Part shown: positions 46,768-55,624 of the stretch, piece after piece | Layout of the letters: each line of letters begins with the position of its first letter | How positions within the stretch are numbered: position 1 is the first letter of the stretch | Assembly (NCBI RefSeq): GCF_900604955.1 | Contig: NZ_UWPE01000001.1 | Location: 930,001-994,000, forward strand | From: Neoactinobaculum massilliense | GTDB lineage: Bacteria > Actinomycetota > Actinomycetes > Actinomycetales > Actinomycetaceae | Length of the DNA stretch: 64,000 nt | Direction of reading: 5' to 3' | Position numbers and translations under genes: made by a program | Notes under the pieces: generated by a model | What the model was told of the DNA's origin: nothing | Databases searched by the model: none | The model's input: the letters and a program-made list of their open reading frames with translations, nothing else

Positions 46768-47228
46768 TAGGCCTCGGCCTCTGCATCCGTGGCCGCTTCA
46801 GCCGGAGCCTCTTCCGCCGCCTTAGCGGCTTCAGCTTCCGCCTCAGCCTTTGCCTTCGCGGCAGCGGCGCGACGCTTCTCAGCCGCGTCCTGCACCTTCT
46901 GCACGGCCTCGGCACGCTCGGCCTCCGTATCCACGGCCGCCGCGACCTTAAGGTGGCCCTCGGCACCCGGGAGACCCCGGAACTTCTGCCAATCACCAGT
47001 GATCTTCAGCTGGGTGAGCACAGCATCCGACGGCTGAGCACCCACGCCCAGCCAGTACTGAGCACGCTCAGAATCAATGCGGATGATCGACGGATTCTGG
47101 TTGGGATCGTAGAAGCCGATCTCCTCAATCACGCGGCCATCGCGCTTCTTGCGCGAATCCACTACCACGATGCGGTACTGGGCCGCACGGATCTTACCCA
47201 TGCGCTTCAAACGAATCTTAACTGCCAC
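46767..47228 (-). CDS. rpsP: 30S ribosomal protein S16
   Basis: Early 30S assembly protein. The GTG at 47228 ([20 protein letters not shown]) is the family start, with AGGAGA 10 nt upstream; 153 residues. Residues beyond ~105 are a long Ala/Glu/Lys-rich coil-like tail, often seen in actinobacterial S16. A GGCATAAT box at 47355-47362 on the minus strand is a possible -10 for the operon. Confidence 0.95.
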   Translation of the reverse strand: MAVKIRLKRMGKIRAAQYRIVVVDSRKKRDGRVIEEIGFYDPNQNPSIIRIDSERAQYWLGVGAQPSDAVLTQLKITGDWQKFRGLPGAEGHLKVAAAVDTEAERAEAVQKVQDAAEKRRAAAAKAKAEAEAEAAKAAEEAPAEAATDAEAEA

Positions 47229-47459
47229 TGTTGTGGTCTCTCCTGAATCTATAGGGATGGACCGCGCGAGTACGGTGGGAGACGCCCCGCAACGTTCCGT
47301 GAACAAACGAGCGGCCGGTTGAGAGGGACCCGCCACCTCGAAGTACAACTGGCTATTATGCCATGCTCCGGCGGACCTCTCTAGGAATGTAGGTGAGTCT
47401 CCAATCACCCGGCATCGCGCGTGCGATGCCCAGCACGGTCCCTACCACCACCCACCGGA

Positions 47460-48431
47460 ATGGTCCACACTTATATGGTGCAAAACGTCAATCTGGAAAA
47501 GTACGCGTGGCTGTCCGTCGGAGCGGCTCTCACCACCATCGTGCTGAAGTTTGGCGCCTACCTGCTCACAAATTCAGTAGGTTTTCTTTCCGACGCCGCC
47601 GAATCCACGGTTAACCTGGCCGCCGCCGTGGTGGCCCTGCTAGCGCTGCGCGCCGTGGCAAAACCAGCGGACGCCCGTTTTAATCAGGGGCGCTCAAAAG
47701 CCGAGTATCTCTCGGCCGCGCTCGAAGGCACCATGATTTTCGTGGCCGCCGTGGTTATTATCGCCACCGCTATCCGCCGCATTATCATTCCGGAGCCCGT
47801 TGGAAAGCTCGGGATTGGCCTGGTCATTATGGTGGCTGCCGCGGCTGTTAATGCTGCCGTGGGCACCGTGCTACTGAGTGCGGGGAAAAAACACCGCTCT
47901 CCCACCCTGCACTCGGACGGCGTGCATCTTATGACGGACGTCATCACCTCCGCCGCGGTGCTAATCGGCGTGGGCCTGGTGTGGCTTACCGGCTGGCAAA
48001 TCCTTGACCCGATCGTCGCACTTTTGGCGGGTGCCAACAACATTCTCCAGGGCTCGCAACTGGTGCGCACCGCTTTGGCCGGGCTGCTGGACGTCACGCT
48101 ACCGGATGAGCAGAACGCCGCTCTTACCGCCGTATTACGCTCCTACAACGGACGTGGCGTGGCCTTCCATGGCCTTCAGACGCGTCAGTCCGGCCGCTCC
48201 TCATTCGCCTCCGTGGACATGCTGGTGCCCGACGAATGGACCGTGCGGGCCGGCCACGAACTCTCAGAGGAAGTCGCCCACGCCATGCACCAGGCGGTGC
48301 CGGGCCTGCGCGCCTACATTCATCTGGAGCCAATTTCGGACCCGCTCTCCTACCAGGACATTCCCGAAGGCTTCGTGCCCATCGACGGCCAGCCGGACAC
48401 CCTGTTCCCGGCGGCCTCACGCGTGCACTAG
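47460..48431 (+). CDS. Cation diffusion facilitator (zinc/divalent metal efflux)
   Basis: Proton-coupled efflux of Zn2+, Fe2+ or Mn2+. About six transmembrane helices carry the metal-binding residues of helix 2 (FLSDAAESTVN) and helix 5 (HSDGVHLMTDVITS), and a cytoplasmic C-terminal domain follows (from ~DVTLPDEQNA). Which metal it moves cannot be told. The start is uncertain: ATG 47460 is chosen; ATG 47475 and GTG 47421 are in frame and none has a clear ribosome binding site. Confidence 0.9.
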   Translation: MVHTYMVQNVNLEKYAWLSVGAALTTIVLKFGAYLLTNSVGFLSDAAESTVNLAAAVVALLALRAVAKPADARFNQGRSKAEYLSAALEGTMIFVAAVVIIATAIRRIIIPEPVGKLGIGLVIMVAAAAVNAAVGTVLLSAGKKHRSPTLHSDGVHLMTDVITSAAVLIGVGLVWLTGWQILDPIVALLAGANNILQGSQLVRTALAGLLDVTLPDEQNAALTAVLRSYNGRGVAFHGLQTRQSGRSSFASVDMLVPDEWTVRAGHELSEEVAHAMHQAVPGLRAYIHLEPISDPLSYQDIPEGFVPIDGQPDTLFPAASRVH

Positions 48432-48461
48432 CACCTCCCTCAGCCCCGATCAGGGCCACGG

Positions 48462-50006
48462 TTAGCGCAGGAAACGCTTGAGCTCCTCAAGCGAGGCTGC
48501 ATCATCGGCCGCGGGCGCCCCACCGAGGGCACCGAAGCTGCCGCCAAATGCGCTTCCCTGCCGGGTGCGCTGTGCAGCCGCTTCGGCTTCCTGCCGGGCA
48601 CGCTTGGCAGGGTTCCCGGAACGGCCCTTCTTATTGCCGCTGCGCTTGGCCGCGGCCCGCTTAGCCTTGCGGGAGCCGCCACCGTGTCCACCCGGCATAC
48701 CGGGATAGCCCTGGCTCATGCGGGTCATGAGCTTGGAGGCTTCCTCAAAACGCGTCAGCAACTGATTGATTTCCGGCACGGACGTGCCAGAACCGGCGGC
48801 AATACGCTGGCGGCGGGAGCCATTGAGAATCTTGGGTTGCTGACGTTCCGCGGGCGTCATCGATTGAATAATCGCCTTGACGCGACCAATTGAACTCTCA
48901 TCCCACTGATCCAGCTGCTTACGGAATTGCCCCATACCCGGCAGCATGCCCATGAGCTTCTTGAGTGAGCCCATCTTCTGGATTTGCTCCAGTTGGACCA
49001 GGAAATCCTCCAGGTCGAAGCGGCCCGAGGCCATCTTGGACTGGATATCCTGCGCCTCGGTTTCCGTCCAGGTCTTTTCGGCGCGCTCGATGAGGGAGAG
49101 AATGTCACCCATATCGAGGATGCGGCCGGCCATGCGGTCCGGGTGGAACTTTTCAAAATCGGTGAGTTTTTCACCGGTGGAGGCGAACAGAATGGGCGCA
49201 CCGGTGACGCCTCGTACGGACAGCGCAGCACCACCGCGGGTATCGCCATCCAATTTGGAAATGACGACGCCGGTGAAGCCCACCCCGTCCCGGAAAGCGG
49301 TGGCCGTGTTCACGGCGTCCTGGCCCACCATGGCGTCGATGACGAAGAGGATCTCATCAGGATGTACGGCGTCGCGGATATTGATGGCCTGCTGCATCAT
49401 CTCCTGATCCACGCCGAGCCGGCCGGCCGTATCCACCACAACCGCACCAAAGCCGTGCGCCTCCGCGTAGGCGACGCCGCTGCGGGCCACGGCCACCGGG
49501 TCACCAACGCCATTACCCGGCTCGGGGGCCCACACTTCTGCGCCGGCACGTTCGCCAATAACCTGGAGCTGTTGAACAGCGTTGGGGCGCTGCAAATCTG
49601 AGGCCACGAGGAGTGTGCGGCGGCCGCCGTTGCCCAGCCACTTCCCCAGCTTGCCGGCCAGGGTGGTTTTGCCGGCGCCCTGCAGGCCTGCCAGCATGAT
49701 GACGGTGGGGCGCCCGTGCGCCCAGTTCACGTCACGTTCCTCGCCGCCCAGCAGCTCGATCAATTCCTCATTGACGATTTTTACTACCTGCTGGCCAGGA
49801 TTAAGGGCTTTGGACGCCACCGCCCCGGTTGCCTTTTCCCGCACGGAAGCGGTGAAGGAGCGCACCACCGGCAGCGCCACATCCGCGTCAATGAGGGCGC
49901 GCCGGATTTGGGCGACTGTCTCATCAACGTCCGCCTTTGTGAGGACGCCTTTGTTGCGCAAACCCTTGAATGCGCCGGTAATACGGTCAGAAAGCGAATT
50001 GAACAA
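48462..50006 (-). CDS. ffh: Signal recognition particle protein Ffh
   Basis: Binds signal sequences of nascent membrane proteins with 4.5S RNA. NG domain: GLQGAGKT (107-114), DTAGRL, SKLDGDTRGG; Met-rich M domain: KKLMGMLPGM and SRRQRIAAGSG. The TTG at 50006 gives the conserved N-terminus (M)FNSLSDRIT and has GAGAGG upstream; the frame is open 6 codons further. The basic C-terminal extension (KRAAAKRSGNKKGRSG) is long. 514 residues. Confidence 0.95.
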   Translation of the reverse strand: MFNSLSDRITGAFKGLRNKGVLTKADVDETVAQIRRALIDADVALPVVRSFTASVREKATGAVASKALNPGQQVVKIVNEELIELLGGEERDVNWAHGRPTVIMLAGLQGAGKTTLAGKLGKWLGNGGRRTLLVASDLQRPNAVQQLQVIGERAGAEVWAPEPGNGVGDPVAVARSGVAYAEAHGFGAVVVDTAGRLGVDQEMMQQAINIRDAVHPDEILFVIDAMVGQDAVNTATAFRDGVGFTGVVISKLDGDTRGGAALSVRGVTGAPILFASTGEKLTDFEKFHPDRMAGRILDMGDILSLIERAEKTWTETEAQDIQSKMASGRFDLEDFLVQLEQIQKMGSLKKLMGMLPGMGQFRKQLDQWDESSIGRVKAIIQSMTPAERQQPKILNGSRRQRIAAGSGTSVPEINQLLTRFEEASKLMTRMSQGYPGMPGGHGGGSRKAKRAAAKRSGNKKGRSGNPAKRARQEAEAAAQRTRQGSAFGGSFGALGGAPAADDAASLEELKRFLR

Positions 50007-50115
50007 TAGTGTGCCTCTCGTCAAACTCCGTGTAGTCTAGCGCGGCGCAGCAGCGGAACGTGTGCGCCGTTTCGCGCCACCGATTGCACGCCTCGTCGCA
50101 CGATCCCGGCTGCCC

Positions 50116-51216
50116 TTAGCCCAGCAGCGCATCCACGAAGTCTGCGGGGATGAAGGGCGCGAGGTCATCCGGACCCTCGCCCAGGCCCACCAGTTTGACT
50201 GGTACGCCCAGTTCCTGCTGCACGCGGATAATGATGCCGCCCTTCGCCGTGCCGTCAAGCTTGGTGAGCACGATGCCGGTAATACCCGCCACCTCGCCGA
50301 ATACGCGGGCCTGTTCGAGCCCGTTCTGGCCGGTGGTGGCGTCAATGACCAGCAGGACCTCGCGCACCACGGACTCGCGCTCCATGACGCGCCGGATCTT
50401 CCCCAGCTCATCCATGAGGCCCGCCTTGTTCTGGAGGCGCCCAGCCGTATCAATGAGCACCACGTCCGCGCCCGCGGTACGTGCCCGGTGGACGGCGTCG
50501 AATGCGACGGAGGCCGGATCCGCACCCTCACGCTCCGAGCGCACCACTTCCACACCCACGCGGCTCCCCCACGTTTCCAGCTGATCCGCAGCAGCCGCGC
50601 GGAACGTGTCCGCAGCGCCCATGAGGACTTCCTTGCCGTCCGCACGCAGCAGGCGCGCAAGCTTGCCCACCGTGGTGGTTTTGCCGGTGCCATTAACACC
50701 CACGGCAAGGAGCGATGCGGGCAGGTGCGAACCGTCCTCGCCACGCCCGGGATTCAGGTGCAGGGACCGATCCATGTTCATGTCTACGCGGCGCCGCAGT
50801 TCCTCGCGCAGGATCTCACGCACGCGCTCCGGATCCTGCGTGCCGTCCACCTTCGTGGCCGTGCGCAATGCCTCCATGATGGAATCCGTGGCCTCAAGTC
50901 CCACATCGGCGCCGAGTAGCGTGTCCTCGATTTCCTCCCAGTCCGTCTCCGAAAGGTTGCCGCGGGAAAGAATATTAAGAATCGCGTGGCCGAATCCGCC
51001 GGACCGAGCCAGTCTCCCCCGCAGGCGTTGAATGCGCGTACCGGCGGCTTCCGGCTGTTCCTCTTCGACGGCGGTGGCACCCGCGTCCTCGCTGATCCGC
51101 TCACCACCCGGCGCGGGCGGAAGCCTATGGGAATTGCGCGCGGCGATCCAGGCGCCGAAGGCCGCCACCACAACGATGACGGCAATAATGATTAGTGCAA
51201 TGATCTGACCGGTCAT
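50116..51216 (-). CDS. ftsY: Signal recognition particle receptor FtsY
   Basis: Membrane receptor for Ffh; GTPase pair drives targeting to SecYEG. From the ATG at 51216 the protein starts directly with a transmembrane helix (TGQIIALIIIAVIVVVAAFG), a short acidic linker and the NG domain with GVNGTGKT (173-180), DTAGRLQNK and TKLDGTAKGG. The in-frame GTG at 51252, overlapping the previous stop, is an alternative start. Confidence 0.94.
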   Translation of the reverse strand: MTGQIIALIIIAVIVVVAAFGAWIAARNSHRLPPAPGGERISEDAGATAVEEEQPEAAGTRIQRLRGRLARSGGFGHAILNILSRGNLSETDWEEIEDTLLGADVGLEATDSIMEALRTATKVDGTQDPERVREILREELRRRVDMNMDRSLHLNPGRGEDGSHLPASLLAVGVNGTGKTTTVGKLARLLRADGKEVLMGAADTFRAAAADQLETWGSRVGVEVVRSEREGADPASVAFDAVHRARTAGADVVLIDTAGRLQNKAGLMDELGKIRRVMERESVVREVLLVIDATTGQNGLEQARVFGEVAGITGIVLTKLDGTAKGGIIIRVQQELGVPVKLVGLGEGPDDLAPFIPADFVDALLG

Positions 51217-51251
51217 GATCCCAGTTTCCCAGGATTCTGTGCCGAACGCCA

Positions 51252-51872
51252 CTAATTAGCGCGGTTATCACCAAGCGGTGGGAACTTCACGGTGGCGTTT
51301 GGCCGCCATGGCGCATTCGCCAGCTCCTCCAGGTGGATGCGGCGAGCCACTCGCGCTTGCTCGGGCTCGGCACTCTCCTCCGCCGAATTTCCAGCCGGCA
51401 CCGCCTCGGACGGCAGAAACTCGGGCTCATCCTGAGCGGTCACGGCGGGCTTTTCACTCACCACCGGGGCAGCGACATCCACGGCGGGTTCCGCCACCGG
51501 CCCATCCGGCGCCGTCGTCGTGCCGGAGGCAGCAGCCAGGGAGCGCCGGCGTCGCACCGCCTCTTCGCGGAAGCGCTCGGAGACCGCACGCATGCTATCC
51601 GTGAACGCCTGGCTCTCCGAACGAATTCGGTCCCAGTTCTCCTCCACACCCTCCGGGGTGAGGTAGGCCTCCGAATCGGCGGGGAAACTGGCAAATACGG
51701 AGCCCACGCGCTCCTCCTCCACCACCACGGAAAAGTCATGGGTGGACAGGCCCTTATCGCGGGCCTCTTCGATGGCCGCGCGCGCGGAATTGCGGGAGGG
51801 CCGAGCAACAAAGTAGAGCAGAAGGATGGCACCCACCACGATGATAATGAGCAAAAGAATAGCGAAAATCAT
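51252..51872 (-). CDS. Small membrane-anchored protein between smc and ftsY, function unknown
   Basis: A 206-residue protein with one N-terminal transmembrane helix (residues 2-22), a positively charged inner flank (ARPSRNSARAAIEEARDKG), a helical middle and a long acidic Pro/Ala/Glu-rich C-terminus ending in a basic/aromatic segment. The N-in topology of the charges puts the soluble part in the cytoplasm. I do not recognise a family. It lies 12 nt after smc and adjoins ftsY, so it is co-expressed with segregation and targeting genes. Confidence 0.72.
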   Translation of the reverse strand: MIFAILLLIIIVVGAILLLYFVARPSRNSARAAIEEARDKGLSTHDFSVVVEEERVGSVFASFPADSEAYLTPEGVEENWDRIRSESQAFTDSMRAVSERFREEAVRRRRSLAAASGTTTAPDGPVAEPAVDVAAPVVSEKPAVTAQDEPEFLPSEAVPAGNSAEESAEPEQARVARRIHLEELANAPWRPNATVKFPPLGDNRAN

Positions 51873-51884
51873 AATTCGTTCCGG

Positions 51885-54800
51885 CTAGCGGACCTCCTCC
51901 TTTCGTAGCTCGGACAAACGCTGGGACACCACGGTGGATACTCCGTCCTCACGCATTGAAACTCCATAAATCGTATCTGCAGTTTCCATCGTGCGCTTCT
52001 GATGCGTAATGACTAGCAACTGTGATGTCTCCTGCAATTCACGGAAAATACGCAGTAGGCGCGTGAGGTTGACATCATCCAGGGCCGCCTCCACCTCATC
52101 CATTACATAGAACGGTGAAGGACGGGCGATGAACGTGGCCACCAGGAACGCAATGGCGGTTAGCGAACGCTCACCGCCGGATAGCAGGGACAGGCGTTTG
52201 ACGCGCTTTCCCGGCGGGCGTGCCTCAATCTCCACCCCCGTGGTGAGCACGGAATCCGGCTCGGTAAACACCAGGCGCCCGCGGCCCCCGGGGAAAAGGA
52301 CGCCGAATACGCGCTCGAACTGCTGGGAAACATCCGCGAGCGCCGCCTTCATGATGCGCTCAACGCGATCATCAATATCTCGGACAATGCCAAGCAAATC
52401 CGCGCGGGTTTGCTTGAGATCCGCAAGCTGCTCAGAGAGGTATTTGTTGCGCTCCTCCAGGGCGGCCTGCTCCTCCAGGGCCAGCGGATTAATGCGTCCC
52501 AGCTTGTCGAGTTCACGTTGAGCGGTTGCCAGCCGCTTTTCCTGTTCGGCGCGCACGTAGGGGCGGGCGGTGCCATCCTCCTGGGGAACCTCGCACAGGG
52601 GGCCGAATTCCGCCATCAATGCGTCCGCGTCGGTACCGAGTTCTTCGGCGGCGCGGGCGGCAAGCTGCTCGAAGCGAAGCTGGTGGGTGGCACGGGCGAG
52701 TTCGCGCTGGTGAGCGGAATCATCTAGGCCGCGCCGTTTTTCTTCAAGGTCTGTGAGTGCACGCCGCTTCGTGGTGAGCGCGGCGTCCTGCTGGGTGCGT
52801 CGCTCAGTGGTGGCCGCACGACGGCGCTGGGTGTCCTCACGTAGCGCCGTGGATGCGGCGAGGGCGCGTCCAGCCAGCGTGCCAATGCGGGTGAGGGACG
52901 CGAGCGTGTGTTTGCGGTGCGCGGCTTCACGTTCTTCCCGTTCCTTGCGTTCGCGGGCACGTTGCGCGGCCCTATCCAACGAATCTGCCCGTCCGACGAC
53001 GCCGCGGAGGCGCTCCTCGGCTGTACGCAGCGCAAGCCGAGCGTCGGTTTCTGCCTTTCGGGCCACCCGGCTGGATTCGGCCGCTCGCGTTCGCTGACTG
53101 TCCAGCTCTTTTAGTTCGGCCGCTCCGGCCTCCGGATCAACCTCGGCCTGCTGGCTGGCACGCAGCGTGTCCAGTTCGGCTACACGACGGGCACGATCCG
53201 TGGCGATGGCGGCCAGCCGGCTTGCTGAGCGTTCCTCGTTCTTTTTGGCGGCGGCAAGTGATTGGCGGGCGGCGCCCAGTTCGGCCGTGGCGGCGGCAGC
53301 GGCCGCATCCCGGGCGGCCAGCTCCGCTCCGGTGCGATCAAAGGCGGCGCGGGCGGATTCTTCGGCCGTGTGCGCATCCTCCAGTCGGCTAGCCGCCAGT
53401 GCTGCGTCCGCCTCGGCGTCCGCGAGTTCCTTGGTGGCGTCATCTAAGGCGGTGCGGCGAGCCAGTAGCGAGGCCGCGGACGCCTCGCCACCGCTCACCC
53501 GTGTCCGGGTGAGGAGCGCGCCGTCCTTGGTGGCCACGGACGGGGCACCGTGTTCGATGAGGCGCCGGGCCGTCACCAGGTCCTCGGCCACGGCGGTGCC
53601 GCGCAGCATGGCGCGCAGCGCGGGGGCGGCCGGACCGCTGAGGTGGACGGCGTCGAGGGCGGGCCGGGCCGCATCGCCTGCGCCTACCTCCGCGAGTGTC
53701 ACCTGCAACGCGGCGTCGCTCGCGTTATCCTCCGCCGCGTCCTGCCTGCTATCCGCTTCTATACCGGGCTTCTGGTCGGTCACGGTGATCTCGAGGTGGC
53801 CGGCCGCTTCCACCGCGGCCGCGCGTAGCAGGTCCACGGCGGTTTCCAGCCCAGTACTCACGCCGGAGGCGGCACCGCCCAGCGCGGTCTCTATGGCGCT
53901 CTCCCAGCCGCGCTCGGCCACAATCGCTTCGCTCACCGGCGTGGCGCCGCGGCTGACCGCCCACGCGCTGGCATCCTCGGGTGCCAGCGACAGCTTGAGC
54001 GTATCCGCGGTGGCCCGCAGCCGGGCCACGTTTTCTCGCGCCGTGCCCGCGGCCTCGCGCGCCGCGCGCAGCGCCTGCGTAGCCTGGGCAAGCTGGCGCG
54101 AGGAGGCCTCATGCGCGGCGGTACCGGATTCGTCGTCGCCCCGCGCCACCGCCTCCTCCTCTAACGCCGCAACGCGCGCCGCGGCCTCTGCGGCACGCTG
54201 ACCGGCGGCCGTTTGCTCGGCGGTAACCCGCGTCGCTTCGTCATCGAGCGCCTCCAGGCGGGAGGTGGCGGAGGCGATTTTCCCGGCTAGCCGGGCGGCA
54301 TCTTCGCGCTGGTCCGCAAGCGAACGGGACAGATCCGCATGGCGTCGTTCGGCTGCCCGCTCGCCGCGCTCCGCTTCTTCCCGGGCCGATTGGGCCGCGC
54401 TCAGTGCGTCCGTGGCCTCCTCGGTGCGCCTTCGTAGTGTTTCTTCTTCGTCGCGGGCCTCCCGGGCACGCCGCTCCAGCTCCGCGGGGTCCTCCCGCTG
54501 GGCGCCTTCCGCGCCGCGGGCGCGGAGAGAATGCTCCCGCTCCGCCGCCAGGTTAGCCAGCGAACGGAAACGTTCTTCCAGTGAGGAAAGCCGCTCGGAG
54601 GCGGATATTAGGTCCGATAGTTCGGGAGCCAGCCGTGCCGCCTCATCTTCCAGCCCGGCAATCTCCGTGCGTACCGTCTCCAACGCCGCCGTGAGCGCCG
54701 TACGCTCCCGGGCCAGCTTGGCCGCATCGGCCTGCCCGGCATCGAGGCGCGCCTGCGCCTGCGCAATGTCATCGGCGAGTAACCGGGCCTTGGCATCGCG

Positions 54801-55466
54801 TACGGTGGCCTGCACAATGCCGGCCCGCCGAGCTGCCTTCGCCTGCCGTGCCAGCGGCCCGAGCTGCCGGCGCAGCTCCTTGGAGAGGTCCTCCAGACGG
54901 TCAAAGGTGGCCTTCATCGAGTCCAGCTTGTGTAGCGCCTTCTGCTGACGCCGCCGATGCTTGAGCACGCCGGCCGCTTCTTCGATAATGCCGCGGCGCT
55001 CCTCCGGTGTGGCAGTGAGCACCTGGTCAAGGCGCCCCTGCCCAATGATGACGTGCATTTCTCGGCCCATGCCGGTATCGGAGAGTAGTTCCTGAATATC
55101 CAGCAGGCGTACCTGGTTGCCGTTGATCGCGTATTCGCTGCCGCCCTCGCGAAATAGGGTGCGGGAGATGGTGACCTCGGAATACTCGATGGGGAGGGCG
55201 CCGTCGGCATTATCAATGGTGAGCGATACCTCCGCGCGTCCCAACGCCGGCCGGTTGCTGGTGCCGGCAAAGATGACGTCGCTCATAGCGCTGCCGCGGA
55301 GGCTCTTCGCACCCTGCTCGCCCATTACCCACGCGAGCGCGTCCACCACGTTGGATTTTCCCGAGCCATTCGGCCCCACGATCGCGTTAATGCCCGGTTC
55401 AAAACGAAGGGTCGTTGACGTGGCGAAGGACTTAAACCCACGCAGTGTCAGCGACTTTAAATGCAT
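51885..55466 (-). CDS. smc: Chromosome segregation protein SMC
   Basis: Condensin ATPase that organises and segregates the chromosome. The 1193-residue product has Walker A GPNGSGKSN (31-39), long Ala/Arg/Glu-rich coiled coils, a hinge (about 500-660), signature LSGGERS (1095-1101) and Walker B FYVMDEVEAALDD (1119-1131). All head motifs are intact. It heads the smc-ftsY-ffh cluster. Confidence 0.97.
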   Translation of the reverse strand: MHLKSLTLRGFKSFATSTTLRFEPGINAIVGPNGSGKSNVVDALAWVMGEQGAKSLRGSAMSDVIFAGTSNRPALGRAEVSLTIDNADGALPIEYSEVTISRTLFREGGSEYAINGNQVRLLDIQELLSDTGMGREMHVIIGQGRLDQVLTATPEERRGIIEEAAGVLKHRRRQQKALHKLDSMKATFDRLEDLSKELRRQLGPLARQAKAARRAGIVQATVRDAKARLLADDIAQAQARLDAGQADAAKLARERTALTAALETVRTEIAGLEDEAARLAPELSDLISASERLSSLEERFRSLANLAAEREHSLRARGAEGAQREDPAELERRAREARDEEETLRRRTEEATDALSAAQSAREEAERGERAAERRHADLSRSLADQREDAARLAGKIASATSRLEALDDEATRVTAEQTAAGQRAAEAAARVAALEEEAVARGDDESGTAAHEASSRQLAQATQALRAAREAAGTARENVARLRATADTLKLSLAPEDASAWAVSRGATPVSEAIVAERGWESAIETALGGAASGVSTGLETAVDLLRAAAVEAAGHLEITVTDQKPGIEADSRQDAAEDNASDAALQVTLAEVGAGDAARPALDAVHLSGPAAPALRAMLRGTAVAEDLVTARRLIEHGAPSVATKDGALLTRTRVSGGEASAASLLARRTALDDATKELADAEADAALAASRLEDAHTAEESARAAFDRTGAELAARDAAAAAATAELGAARQSLAAAKKNEERSASRLAAIATDRARRVAELDTLRASQQAEVDPEAGAAELKELDSQRTRAAESSRVARKAETDARLALRTAEERLRGVVGRADSLDRAAQRARERKEREEREAAHRKHTLASLTRIGTLAGRALAASTALREDTQRRRAATTERRTQQDAALTTKRRALTDLEEKRRGLDDSAHQRELARATHQLRFEQLAARAAEELGTDADALMAEFGPLCEVPQEDGTARPYVRAEQEKRLATAQRELDKLGRINPLALEEQAALEERNKYLSEQLADLKQTRADLLGIVRDIDDRVERIMKAALADVSQQFERVFGVLFPGGRGRLVFTEPDSVLTTGVEIEARPPGKRVKRLSLLSGGERSLTAIAFLVATFIARPSPFYVMDEVEAALDDVNLTRLLRIFRELQETSQLLVITHQKRTMETADTIYGVSMREDGVSTVVSQRLSELRKEEVR

Positions 55467-55624
55467 ACGCAGATGTTACCGCGGCTTGGGCACATTCCTG
55501 CCATCAGTGCGACCGCCCACGGCAGGGATCCGTGGCCGTGTTAGCGGCGTCGACGCCGGCCGCCCACGCAAGCCGGTCCCGCCCACCCGAGCAGGTCCCA
55601 ACGTGCGCGTGACGGCGTCGAACC

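Noticed and set aside
50043-50069. CGGCGCA/TGCGCCG hairpin after ftsY as a terminator
   Set aside because: Only 7 bp with a 13-nt loop and no U-run; ffh follows closely and is probably co-transcribed.
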